64,000 nt of DNA from Rhynchopus sp. YZ270_cl-10. Taxonomy: Eukaryota > Euglenozoa > Diplonemea > Diplonemida > Diplonemidae. The stretch is taken from the NCBI GenBank assembly GCA_964035575.1, contig OZ037890.1, positions 1 to 64,000 on the forward strand. Direction: 5' to 3'. Below, piece by piece: positions 52,737-62,461 of this stretch. Numbering within the stretch: the first letter of the stretch is position 1; each line of letters begins with the position of its first letter. The notes beneath the pieces were generated by a model, which saw only the letters and a program-made list of their open reading frames with translations, did not search any database and was not told where the DNA came from. The position numbers and the translations under genes were made by a program.

Positions 52737-53078
52737 TAAAAAAAAGGGGGTAAAAATTTTTTTCCCACCCATACTGACATAGTCAGTGTGCATAATAAAA
52801 GGGCACCGAGCTTTCCCCCCGCAAAAAGCGGTCGCTGCGCGCGCTTCGCGCGCGCGACTTCCTGCTAGTGCAAGAAGGTGAGGTCTGATGCACAAAATCG
52901 TGAAAGGCGGGTGGGGACGGTGAACCACAAGCTGTAGTGGGTGTCAGCCTTCTTATCAGTAACCTCAGTGCATCTATAAAAAAGAAGAGGCGGTCATGGT
53001 ATCCAAAGGTTCCAGGCGAAGCCACGGTACGCAACATTTCTGAAAAATGTTGCCATAAAATGGCGCTGTCGTTCGTAA

Positions 53079-53385
53079 TTACTGGGGGGGGGCGAATAAG
53101 AGATCAGGGGTGAATAAGAGATCAGGGCCGAATAAGAGATCAGGTTGAGATTTTGGGGGTATTTTTTTTTTTTTTTTTTTGCATCCAACAGGGTTTTATC
53201 TTGAAAAAACATTTTGAAATTTTACCCTGTCTACCCGGTCTGGCAAAAAAGTGGTCAAAAAAAAATTTCCGCCTCCGGCGAAAATGTCTTTTTGCTTTTT
53301 TTCCCCAAAAAAAAATTCTTATTTTTGACTTGTCCGTTCGCCTAATAAGAGATGCCACATCTCTTATTCGCCCCCCCCCCAGTAA
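53079..53385. mobile_element. G-tract TIR element, 307 bp
   Basis: Left end TTACT, a G9 run, then CGAATAAGAGATC. Right end GATGCCACATCTCTTATTCG, a C run, then AGTAA. The subterminal motif GAATAAGAGATC recurs three times on the left and twice on the right. On both sides, outside the element, lies GGCGAAGCCACGGTACGCAA (53017 and 53434), so it sits in or between copies of another repeat. Same terminal plan as the 1.5-kb element at 12.7 kb. No coding capacity. Confidence 0.78.
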
Positions 53386-53878
53386 CGTCACTTTCCGTAA
53401 ATTTTACGTATTTCGCTGAAAATGAAAGCTTTTGGCGAAGCCACGGTACGCAACATTTCAAAAAAAAATGCGCTTAAATTTGAACATTTTGCAGCCAAAC
53501 TATGACATGGGAAGAGTGCAAGCTTGCGCCGCAGGCGCACGGTACGCTGCTTTTCTTCTTTTTCGCTATGCCGCATGCTTCCTTTTACAGTAAAATATAA
53601 GAAAATTGTCATCTGAAAATAGAGTTCTGGGGGTAAGGTGAGGGGTGGGTCTCCGCACCAAACCTGAAAATAGCCTGTAAAACTGATACATGCATTTTAG
53701 GTCCAAAATACTCATTTCTCAGCGCAAAGTGACCCCATCACAACACGCACGGACTCCGGAGAATCGGAAAAAAAATTTTTTTTTTTCGATTTTTTGTGGG
53801 CAAAAATTGGCCGAAAATTTTTTCGCCCCCCCCGGACCCCCCAATAAAAAGTCACCTATAAAAAAAAGTTTTTTTCCC

Positions 53879-54145
53879 TTACTGGGGGGGGTCGAATAGT
53901 AGATCCCCCCTTTGAATAGTAGATCCCCCCCTAAATTTTAGACTCCAATTTTTTTGACCCTATTTTAGGTGCTCGAAAGTGGAGTCTGACCCCCATGTCC
54001 AGGTCACAAAAATGCCCGATGAGTCCAATAAAGCAACAAATTTCATGTTTTGAGTAGTTGTGGTAATATGTGGAAAAAAAATTATACAGGGGGGATCTAC
54101 TATTTAGGGGGGATCTACTATTCGACCCCCCCCCCCCCCCAGTAA
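53879..54145. mobile_element. G-tract TIR element, 267 bp
   Basis: Left end TTACT, a G8 run, then TCGAATAGTAGATCCCCCC. The right end is the inverse with a C14-15 run and AGTAA. GAATAGTAGATCCCCCC is present as two subterminal copies at each end. Third member of the family in this window. Confidence 0.78.
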
Positions 54146-54148
54146 TCA

Positions 54149-54196
54149 CGCCTAAAATAAAGTCAAAAAAATGTACTTCTAATGTACTTCTAATGT
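54149..54196. repeat. ACTTCTAATGT direct-repeat piece, copy 2
   Basis: Matches 52687-52736 and begins four bases after the end of the 267-bp TIR element. Confidence 0.8.
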
Positions 54197-54324
54197 ACCC
54201 CAAAAACCGGGTTTCGGGCCACACCAATAAAAAGACAGAAAAGTTGGCCCCCAGCATCTCTCGCTTAGCCACGTTCTAAAGTAGATGGAAGAAAACGCCA
54301 AGAGGGGAAGAAAAAGAAAAAAAC

Positions 54325-54520
54325 TGAAGATGAAGATGGATGTGCCTCTCATACACAGCACATCTTCCTTAGAGGTTTGTAACATGATCCTAAGATTTGT
54401 ATGCTTAGTCGCCTTGAAAGAAAGCACCCACGCACAAAAAAAAAAAAAAAAGAAAAAAAAAAAGAGAAAGTTTACTTGAAGTACAAAGCCCTCTCGTGAC
54501 AGTGTACTTAGAAACGCTTG
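54325..54520. repeat. Module chain: GATGTGC, CTAAG and GTAC hairpins
   Basis: GGATGTGCCTCTCATACAC...GCACATCTT at about 54335-54368; CTAAGATTTGTATGCTTAG at about 54392-54410; GAAGTACAAAGCCCTCTCGT...GTGTACTTA at about 54477-54510. Three stem types follow each other in one orientation. Confidence 0.7.
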
Positions 54521-56618
54521 AAATAATATTATCATGGAAGTTGCGAAAGCGGACGGAACGAGCCTCATAAGGGAAAGACAACTGTCTCAAAACAAAGGCC
54601 TTACGCGCAAAACGGCCAACATAAAAATAAAAGAGATGTCCACAAAAACAAAAAAAACGTACCACAGAGAAGAGAAGAGGAGAGAGAAGGGTTGGGGCGA
54701 CAAAACGGGGAATTTTTTTTTTTTAGAACATGTTTTTTCGTTGTCGTTATCACAGCCTTTTTACTGCTAAATGTGTATGTCATATTTATCGTTCTTTTGT
54801 GACCTGACACACACCTTGAAAAAGACGTGACTGTGTGCAGTCACATGAGGTAGAGTTGTATGCGAGTGTTCCCACAGTAACGTGCCCCGACACTTCTTTG
54901 GGTGCAGGCACAGCAATAGAATAAGTGGGTCGATGGAAAGTGCCTTTCGTGCACAAACATCTAGAACATATTTTGATATATGAAATGTGTGGCCAAGCAA
55001 GAGGCACACACTATGTATTAGAAAAAAAATGGGTTAACAATGGGGGCAACGTGATCAGAGCACAACGAACTATGGTGAGGTGCAGAGAGAGACAGAGAAT
55101 TCTCACCCAGAGACACAAAAACACACACACGCACCTCCCGGGCTGGACATTAAATAGCATCCGGGGGAAATCGTGCAACACGCTTTGTGACGCCTCCTGA
55201 AATTCTATGAAGGTCATCCTGAGGATTAAAGTGAGGGCATCGTAAGGTCCGTTCGTGGTCCGTTGTGTATCCTCAGCAGTCTGCCTTTTGCCAGTGCAAC
55301 GCAAAGACAAGGTAGGTGCCGCGAATACGACCTGACGTCCTACTACCAAGTTTGGCAGCAGGTTTGAACGGGCCTCCAACTTTTCCTACCTCGCTGCATC
55401 GCCCTCCTCCGGTAAATGATTTTTGCCTTCTTACGCTAACCAAGGAGGTGAGGGCAAACTATCAAAAATAAAAGAAGAAGTTTTTGTTTTTTTGTACAGA
55501 GGACACCTAACCCTCTCTGCGCTTCGTCACCTTTGAGTAGTAAAATATGAATTTTGCATATCTTTCAAAAACAGAGGGGTGGACTTGAAACACATAGAGA
55601 GACTTTTGGTGTACAGTGTACCTTGGTGCGTGACCAGAACACCTGGTGGAGGGGGGGAAAATAGTTGGTAAATATCTGGTATGTGAATGTCTGTTGAACC
55701 ACACTAATATTTTAGAATGCCAAAAAAATAAGGTCGGGCCAGATTCCCAAGATCAGTATTGGCACAACATAGGACAAACACATCCGATCTGTTGCGTCAG
55801 ATCTGGAGGTTTCGATGTGGGGAAACATCGTGTCAGGGGTGTCCCTTCAGTACGCGGGGGAGTGCGATACAAAAAAGGAACGAAGGTGGATGGCTCGTCA
55901 AATTCGCGTATTGAACCATAAAAATCAAAAGTGTGGTTTGTGCACTTATTTGATATGCAATACGTCATTAAGCCGGGGAGAAAGCAAAAATTTCCTCAAA
56001 AAAAAAAGCGAAGAAAGGGCCTTTTGTTTCTGTTGGGGGTGTAGGGAAAGGCAGGGATATGAAAGATGAAAACTTTGGAAGAAAAGAGTGGAAAGAGGGT
56101 CAAGAAGTTGACAGAATTGATGCAAAAGAATGGTACAAAGGAAAAAAAGATGGGAAAGGAAATGCGTAGCGAAATGTAAAGAAATTTGTATCAAAACGGG
56201 GAGGGAAGAGGGAAAGAGAAAGTTTGTGAAGATGTTTGTGAAGATCAAACAAGAAATAAAAGGGGCAAAAAAAAAAAAAAAAACTGTTGGTGATAAAAAC
56301 GTCGGTAAGGGCGACTGCTTTATTTGTGTATTTTTTTTTTCTTTGTGCGGACAAAAAAAACACATCAAGGCCACAAAAAAAAGAGAGAAGCTTTGATGCA
56401 TATGCCTCTCGTGCACACAACATTTAAAATGTGTGAGTGAGCGGAAACGTCTGACAACTCCTCGGTGTTGACAAACGGGCCTTCAAAAACGGTAGCCTTG
56501 AAAATACAATGTGTACCTCAATGAAAGGTTGATAACGTGCAGACACCTCATGGACATAGGCACGTGGGGGGAAAAGAAAAGAAAAGTTTAAAAGGTGACC
56601 CTAAGCCTCTCGTGCCAA

Positions 56619-56698
56619 AGATGATGACCTCCCTTGCGTACAGGCGCATGGCCCACAGCTGGGCAAGACCGATCATCAGCGACGCCACGGCGGAGATG
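56619..56698 (-). pseudogene. 80-bp captured fragment of the CTL gene
   Basis: Matches 15871-15950 of the CTL gene with two mismatches (T to G, A to G), same orientation. It covers a membrane segment (SISAVASLMIGLAQLWAMRL region). Both breakpoints fall inside module sequence. Confidence 0.9.
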
Positions 56699-56745
56699 AG
56701 TACCCATTTAGGATACCCAGTGTGTATTATCCTAAATGGGTACTC
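56698..56745. repeat. Perfect 17-bp hairpin
   Basis: GAGTACCCATTTAGGAT at 56698-56714 and its exact reverse complement at 56729-56745, with a 14-nt loop ACCCAGTGTGTATT. It begins at the last bases of the captured CTL fragment. Confidence 0.85.
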
Positions 56746-57254
56746 GAAACTTGGGTACGAACTTTTCCCAGAAAAGAAGGTAAAGTAAAGATAGTGCAAA
56801 CGACTCTGAGACAGCAGGCACTGACACAAAAGAAAACTGTAGTTATTGATGCAGGCACACCTCAGACTGACCCACTGTACGATGCCAGCCATCCGGATGA
56901 AAGACACAAAAAAAAAGGTTGACTTAAAATACAAAGCCCTCTAGTGACAGTGTATGAAAAGAAACGTTGAAGATGTATACGTGCATACACATCATAAAAA
57001 GAGGGTAATAAGCGAAATCGCCTGGACGGGTTTGATGCGATCCCTTTTTTGTGCGATTTCGGGTATTTTGTTTTTTAGGGGGGAGATAAAAGTGACCAAA
57101 CTTTCAAAAAAAAAAAATCGTGATATTTTTCGTGCTGTTTCATTCTGGGTTTTTCTTAGGTTTTTTTTTATGTCTACTTTATATTTCTGTTCAATTTTTT
57201 TCAGAGGTTTTTGTGGAAAAAGTGATTTTATTTTATTTTTATGAAGGAAAGTTT

Positions 57255-57300
57255 TATGAGATGAACCTAAGCCTCTCGCACGGGTAGTCACATTGATCAC
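57255..57300. repeat. CTAAGC hairpin module near the surface-protein gene
   Basis: GATGAACCTAAGCCTCTCGC, preceded by AAAGTTTTATGA as in several other copies; the right arm has diverged (GGGTAGTCACATT). Confidence 0.65.
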
Positions 57301-57485
57301 AATGGTATCAACAAAGCAAAGTATGACTCCCTAAGCTGCGCTTTGGTCATCAAAAAAAAACTCTCCCTTTTTTCCCCTCACCATTTAGAGTCTCAAACGT
57401 TACATTCCGACAAAAATCCTCAACTGACAACACCTTCTGATCCCCAGAGACGACCTACAGTTACAATATTTTTCTTTACATTTTT

Positions 57486-59669
57486 TTACAATTTGAACGA
57501 ACAAACGTCGTCAGCAGGTGCACCCGAAGTGCATTCCCGTGAGGTGCGCGACCCGCGCACGTCTGGCAGCATAGAGCTGACGAAGGAGGAGGTGATCATC
57601 TGCGTGCTGCCTGAGGGGAGACGGCGGATGTCGTCGCTCACGATGCTCTGCGGCGCGCTGTTGAGGATGGGTGCACTGAGCTGGCTGACCTTGCCGAATG
57701 ATGCCACCGACCTGAGAGGCGGCGCCACGCTACACGGGTTCCGCATCGACTCTGTCCTGAACGTTGCGCACGGACTGTGCGTCTGCGGCAGCATGTCCTT
57801 CTCCAGACTCGCCAGCGACGCCACATGCTCCACATAGTCCGGCTCAAACCCCAGCAACTCTTCCTCGCACACAATGCTCTGCCCCTCCGTACTTCCGTCG
57901 CCCTTCTGTGTGTGCAGCTCCCCCCACTTCCTCCAATAGTGGTCCTGCAACGCCTCACGGCGACACGAGAACGCAATGTACACCACAAAGATCATGTCCA
58001 GAACCAGCTTCGCAAGCAACGTGAAGAACGCGACCTGGCCGAACACCTCAGACATCCGTTCGATGCTCCCTGTGAAGTCGTTGGTGAAGTAGGCCGCCGC
58101 CTTCAACCCTAGGGACGTTGTGGTGAAGAGGTACACCACCGCCATGCCCAGGTTGTCCCTCCCCTTAGCATAGGGACGTAGGACTGCCACCAGGCACGCC
58201 AGGAAGAAGCAGAGTATTGCGCTCAAGACTTTGATCGTTCCGCAGCCTGAGTTCGTCTCGGTTTCGAACGACGAAATGAGCCCTAACAGCATCATCACTG
58301 TGTAGTCCACTATCGAAAACCACGGTGCGTGCGGTGCGAACGGCACCAAAAAGCAGGACAAACTCTTGACCCAATGGTTCTCCTGGCGGAGCGACATCCA
58401 CTCCCCTTTGCCCAGCATGAACACCGCCAAGGCACCACGTGGCTTCAACACATCAGGCAGGTACCTGCCCCTCGCAGGCACACCCTTCACGATCCTCCAA
58501 AACACGGTGACGGGCATGGCAATGCAGACGAGCACGGTGACCACCGACAACATGAACGTTCTTGCGTCGTTACCTCGGATGATCAACGTAAAGGACGCCA
58601 TCACCAACCCTTCGTACAGAACCTGCAGCACCAAGAGCGGTGCGGCAGGGAAGAAGAACGTTGCCTCCGTGTCGTATGTGATCATTGGGATCTTCATCCG
58701 CAGGAGGCGGACAATCACCAGTAGAATCTTTGCACTGATGGCAACCCCTAGCCCGATCAGGACGTTGCCGAAGATGACACCCACAGGGATGGACCCGCCC
58801 ACCTCCAGCCGCGTGGGGTGCAGAAGAAGGGGGAAGTGGTCCTTATCCGGAAGCTTGCACGGCATCACAGACAACGCAATCAAACTTGCAGCCCCTGCAG
58901 CACCACCGCCGGCCACTGCCGCACCCACCACTACCCCTGCAGCTATCTTCTGTTCGTCCTCTCCAATCGTCCTGTTGACCCCTACAGGCGCCATCGTGGA
59001 CGCGATCGGTACTGAGGTAGGCACGCTGGTCGGTGCAGTCGTGGGAACGTCTGTCGGGATTGTGGTAGGGGTGGACGTTGGGCTTGGTGTGGGTGCAGTG
59101 GAGGGGGAGATGGTTGGGGGTGTGGTGGGTGGCGCTGTTGGTGCGATCGTGGCTGGTGGATCTGTGAGCGGTGCTTGGGTGGGAACAGCAGTGGGTACAG
59201 CGGTATCCGGGGCAGGGGTAGCGGGGACGGGGCTGATGGGCTTGGGTGTTGGTGGAGCGTCGGTGGGGGGGAGCGTGGGTGGTGCGTCTGTGGCAGGCGG
59301 GTTGGTGAGGGGCGGGTCTGTAGGCGGTGCGGGAGTTGGTGGAGAAGGCGTTGGTGGTGGGTTCGTAGGTGGCGCGTTTGTAGGTGGTGGGTTGGTTGGT
59401 GGCGGAAGAGTATCAGGTGGGTTGGTTGGAGGTGCGTTAGTAGGTGCTGCCGTCTTGAAAGGGAGGCATGCGTCGATGATCATGACCGGAAGGACAACTG
59501 TCGCACAGGTTGTGCCATCTGCCACAGGACACTCTAAACAGCACAGCTGTTCAGATAAGTTTGTCGGGTCGCTGGTAGGAATCCACCCGCTTGTCATGTC
59601 ATTGACACACTCCACCGCCCCACTCCCAGCAACGCACAGCAACAGAAACCATAGTTTCGCTTGTCGCAT
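57486..59669 (-). CDS. Polytopic surface protein with Pro/Thr-rich stalk
   Basis: 727 aa. A signal peptide (1-19) is followed by a small Cys-rich head with a CC-x-x-C motif (residues 20-75), then an extended stalk of PTNPPPT-like repeats to about 235. A Gly/Ala-rich first membrane span follows (IAAGVVVGAAVAGGGAAGAA), then about seven to nine further hydrophobic spans to about residue 590. Landmarks include FSIVDYTVMMLLGLISSFET, a glycine/cysteine turn, ILCFFLACLVAVLRPYAKGR and VVYLFTTTSLGLKAAAYF. The last ~130 residues are cytosolic and end in a Ser/Arg-rich stretch. The LRPYxxxxDN turn is reminiscent of TRP-like or large protist surface proteins, but I cannot name the family. Coding sequence is GC-rich and without visible introns. 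Confidence 0.82.
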   Translation of the reverse strand: MRQAKLWFLLLCVAGSGAVECVNDMTSGWIPTSDPTNLSEQLCCLECPVADGTTCATVVLPVMIIDACLPFKTAAPTNAPPTNPPDTLPPPTNPPPTNAPPTNPPPTPSPPTPAPPTDPPLTNPPATDAPPTLPPTDAPPTPKPISPVPATPAPDTAVPTAVPTQAPLTDPPATIAPTAPPTTPPTISPSTAPTPSPTSTPTTIPTDVPTTAPTSVPTSVPIASTMAPVGVNRTIGEDEQKIAAGVVVGAAVAGGGAAGAASLIALSVMPCKLPDKDHFPLLLHPTRLEVGGSIPVGVIFGNVLIGLGVAISAKILLVIVRLLRMKIPMITYDTEATFFFPAAPLLVLQVLYEGLVMASFTLIIRGNDARTFMLSVVTVLVCIAMPVTVFWRIVKGVPARGRYLPDVLKPRGALAVFMLGKGEWMSLRQENHWVKSLSCFLVPFAPHAPWFSIVDYTVMMLLGLISSFETETNSGCGTIKVLSAILCFFLACLVAVLRPYAKGRDNLGMAVVYLFTTTSLGLKAAAYFTNDFTGSIERMSEVFGQVAFFTLLAKLVLDMIFVVYIAFSCRREALQDHYWRKWGELHTQKGDGSTEGQSIVCEEELLGFEPDYVEHVASLASLEKDMLPQTHSPCATFRTESMRNPCSVAPPLRSVASFGKVSQLSAPILNSAPQSIVSDDIRRLPSGSTQMITSSFVSSMLPDVRGSRTSRECTSGAPADDVCSFKL

Positions 59670-60120
59670 TGAGCCTTTTTTGTGAGGTTGTTGTGTGGCG
59701 AAAAGAAGAAGAAGAAGAACAAAAAAAAAGCCATTTTTTTTTTTTCAACATTACTGCACAAATCCACAACTCACGAGATAGAATGGAGCAAAGCAAAGGG
59801 TGGCTGCCTTTGACCCTCCTCTCAATCAAACTTGAGCAGCTTTGCTGCGTACCCCTCCTTTCCCCCCTTCCCCCTCCTCCGCCAGCCTGCGATACGTACT
59901 CGACAAGCAAAGAGAAAAGAACAAAAAAGAGATAGCCACTGCACACCACACCCCATCTTTCCGCAATGGGGGGTAGTTAGGTTGCAAAACGCCGCGGAGT
60001 GGACGCAGCCGATTCCTTCTAAAATAGAACACAAAACACCGAGACGGGGGCTCGCCGAGTCGCTGAGCAACTTTTACTTTTTTTTTACGTCTCTCAAGAA
60101 ATCCTCTCACCCTCCCCTCC
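59670..60120. other. Intergenic, pyrimidine-rich, no gene
   Basis: Leader region of the surface-protein gene (pyrimidine tracts such as TTCTTCTTCTTCTTC on the minus strand) and 3' flank of PEX10. Nothing else recognised. Confidence 0.5.
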
Positions 60121-61029
60121 TCATCCGCCCTTATAGCTGTATACTGGCGCCAATGTTGCAAGGGTAATTCTGTCTCTGCACATTGGACAGAGAGGTGCAG
60201 GTGAGCTTGTACAGAGGCCAGATACACAGTACCAGCAGAACATATGTCCGCATTTAGTGGCAGTCGTGACACCGTTTCTCCGCCCCCGTCTGCCGAGGCA
60301 GATCCCGCACCGTGCCGACGACTCCGTGTCGTTCGGGTCTTCCTCCTCCTCCTCTTCCTCTTCTTCCTCGTCGTCTTCCTCAGGATCCTTCCCTGCAGGG
60401 CGCGGTTCCTTCCAAAGCGCGCGCTTTAAGCTGACTGCACCCTGCACAGCCTGCTGCAGCAGGATGGACCACCCAAACAACGCATATCCTTCAATACCTT
60501 GCGCAGGCACGTTCATCAGAAGCAAGGCAGTGCGCGACATCCGCGCAGACACTAAATAAAAGGTGCTGTTGATGAAGAAGAGCGCAAGATGGAAGCGGTA
60601 GAGCTCCTGCACCAACCGTTTCACCTGAAGCTGTACCGAGGTCTGTCTGTGTCGGGGGACGAGACGGACGATGACCTGCGGGAGGTATTTATTAAGGAGG
60701 AAGGGGACCAGCAGGTGCAGGACGATCTGGAGGAAGCGGCGCTGCTGGGATACAGGCTGCATGAGGCCGGAGTGGACGGCAAGGAGGTCGCAGTACTCCT
60801 CGCCAAGCGTCTGCCTGCCGCCGCCGCTCGCAAGCAGGTAGTACGCCGCCTGCCCGCCCAGCTGCAACTCCTGCTCAATCTTGTTCACAAAGCGCGTCCC
60901 AAACAGACGTGTCGCCACCTCCTCCACATCGTCCACTAAATACCGCTTGTAGTACTCATCCTTCTCTGCAGCACGCACCACGTACGGTGCAGGCGCCTTC
61001 TCGAACAGCCATTGTTGCGACTGAGTCAT
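60121..61029 (-). CDS. PEX10: Peroxisome biogenesis factor 10 (RING E3 ligase)
   Basis: 302 aa from the ATG at 61029, only 2 nt after CCCTTTCCCTCCCCTCAG, so the leader is extremely short. The N-terminal 200 residues match the PEX2/10/12 membrane domain (YLVDDVEEVATRLFGTRFVN, then LLVPFLLNKYLPQVIVRLV and FFINSTFYLVSARMSRT). An acidic linker (a run of ten Glu within EEDDEEEEEEEEEEDPND) separates it from a complete C3HC4 RING: CGIC, CGHMFCWYC, CPMC. FCWYC fits PEX10 better than PEX2 or PEX12. PEX10 works with PEX2 and PEX12 in the peroxisomal (in kinetoplastids glycosomal) membrane to ubiquitinate the import receptor PEX5. An in-frame stretch to 61500 is untranslated and belongs to the neighbouring duplication. 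Confidence 0.93.
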   Translation of the reverse strand: MTQSQQWLFEKAPAPYVVRAAEKDEYYKRYLVDDVEEVATRLFGTRFVNKIEQELQLGGQAAYYLLASGGGRQTLGEEYCDLLAVHSGLMQPVSQQRRFLQIVLHLLVPFLLNKYLPQVIVRLVPRHRQTSVQLQVKRLVQELYRFHLALFFINSTFYLVSARMSRTALLLMNVPAQGIEGYALFGWSILLQQAVQGAVSLKRALWKEPRPAGKDPEEDDEEEEEEEEEEDPNDTESSARCGICLGRRGRRNGVTTATKCGHMFCWYCVSGLCTSSPAPLCPMCRDRITLATLAPVYSYKGG

Positions 61030-61189
61030 GCCTGAGGGGAGGGAAAGGGATAGGGTGGTGGAGAGAGGGAAACGGTTGGGTTGTCCAAAGTAAGCCCAAA
61101 CAGAGCTGTCTCCCTGAGAAGAGGTAAGATGTACTGAAACCTTGGGGGGGAAAGAGGGGGGATGTGCTTTTAGTGAGATGGGTGTTCGG

Positions 61190-61690
61190 TTCTCGCAAGG
61201 AGGGTACCGAAGAAGAAGAAGGTTACGAGAATGCAAAAAAAAAGGTGGGAAAGGGCAAGAGTACGAAACAATGTATAGCCCAAGAGGACAGGGACCTTCG
61301 CCCCGCCTCGTGCTTGGGTTTGGTTGGCTCGCTGTAGTTGGCAGAGGGTGCGTGGACTTCTCCTCTGCAGGAGGCGTCACACGAAACACCTCTGTTGTAT
61401 GTGTATGGAAAACGGAAGACAGCGCTGCTTTGTTGAAGAGCACGCAGAACACAAAAAGGCAAACATCACAGCACACACGGATGTGCAAAGAAGGACCCAT
61501 CTCTCCTCTCCTGCATCACATCCCCATCAAGGAGGTGGCGGCACTGGACCCTTCGGACCAGGTCCCTTTGGCCCAGGCCCCACAGGCCCCTTCGGTCCTG
61601 GTCCTGGTCCGGGGCCCTTCACTGGTCCAGGTCCTGGAGGAGCCATTGTGCTGTTCTGGTTGTGTGGTGTGTTGCTGTGGGGTATATGAG
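61190..61690 (-). repeat. Tandem duplication unit, copy 1
   Basis: About 0.5 kb, matching 61812-62325 with a 628-bp offset over most of its length. It contains one small Gly/Pro ORF and its flanks. Confidence 0.88.
61527..61646 (-). CDS. 39-aa Gly/Pro-rich peptide, copy 1
   Basis: MAPPGPGPVKGPGPGPGPKG and on to KGPVPPPP. Too short to be safe alone, but the second copy preserves exactly the same length and frame with one changed residue. The GPxGP pattern is collagen-like without strict GXY triplets. Alternative frames in the same block are also open, so coding status is uncertain. Confidence 0.45.
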   Translation of the reverse strand: MAPPGPGPVKGPGPGPGPKGPVGPGPKGPGPKGPVPPPP

Positions 61691-61811
61691 GGTGGTGTTT
61701 TGTAGTTGAAAAACAAGAGGGGGAAGAGGAAAGTAGAAAGGAAATGTGTGGGTAGGTAGGGTGGTCTTGTTTGGATTGGTTTGTATGAGATGTGGTATGT
61801 GTCGTGTGTGG

Positions 61812-62325
61812 TACCTCGCAAGGAGGATACGAACAGTCAGGAAACGAAGAAGGTAACAAGTATGCAATACGCAAAAAGCGGCAAAAAGAGTACGAGGCAA
61901 TGTAGCCCAAGAGGACAGGGACCTTCGCCCACCTCATGCTTGGGTTTGGTTGGCTCGCTGTAGTTGGCAGAGGGTGCGTGGACTTCTCCTCTGCAGGAGG
62001 CGTCACACGAAACACCTCTGTTGTATGTGTATGGAAAACGGAAGACAGCGCTGCTTTGTTGAAGAGCACGCAGAACACAAAAAGACAAACATCACACAGC
62101 ACACACGGATGTGCAAAGAAGGACCCATCTCTCCTCTCCTGCATCACATCCCCATCAAGGAGGTGGCGGCACTGGACCCTTCGGACCAGGTCCCTTTGGC
62201 CCAGGCCCCACAGGCCCCTTCGGTCCTGGTCCTGGTCCGGGTCCCTTCACTGTTCCAGGTCCTGGAGGAGCCATTGTGCTGTTCTGGTTGTGTGGTGTGT
62301 TGCTGTGTTTGCTGTGTTGGGGTAT
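61812..62325 (-). repeat. Tandem duplication unit, copy 2
   Basis: Second copy of the unit at 61190-61690, about 95% alike by eye in the central 400 bp and more diverged at both ends. Confidence 0.88.
62155..62274 (-). CDS. 39-aa Gly/Pro-rich peptide, copy 2
   Basis: Same start, length and stop as copy 1; one substitution by eye (P9 to T, GPGTVKG). It lies between copy 1 and the peptidase T gene. Function unknown. Confidence 0.45.
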   Translation of the reverse strand: MAPPGPGTVKGPGPGPGPKGPVGPGPKGPGPKGPVPPPP

Positions 62326-62461
62326 GTGGGTGGTCTTAGCTTGGGGTTTTCAATGAAAAAACGGGGCACTTTTTTATTCTTATTTGTCAGATCTAACGAA
62401 CATTTCCCAATCCGTGTCTGGCCCATTCCTCTCTCGTTGCACTTAAAACAATCAAACCCTA

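Larger units (their letters stand above)
56590..57000. repeat. Module chain interrupted by captured gene fragment
   Basis: A truncated CTAAGCCTCTCGTGCC module (to about 56616), then 80 bp of CTL coding sequence, a 17-bp perfect hairpin (56698-56745), the GATGCAGGCACACCTCAG module (about 56847-56910), the GTAC-type hairpin with CCTCTAGTG (about 56924-56957), and a GATG-type hairpin at about 56972-57000. Confidence 0.75.
45701..57485. other. Gene-poor 11.8-kb stretch: modules, TIR elements, A-runs
   Basis: No credible host gene was found on either strand. The stretch is a patchwork of hairpin modules in one orientation, small inverted-repeat elements (47417-47496, 49840-49940, 53079-53385, 53879-54145), short direct repeats, and one captured fragment of the CTL gene. 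Homopolymer A/T runs of 8-20 are frequent. Individual pieces are listed separately. Confidence 0.6.

Noticed and set aside
55011-55379. Minus-strand 122-codon frame with protein-like middle
   Set aside because: No ATG, no acceptor, no recognisable family. It may be a decayed gene piece, but I cannot support it.
61030-61500. N-terminal extension of PEX10
   Set aside because: It reads through a pyrimidine-rich acceptor and into the neighbouring duplicated unit.
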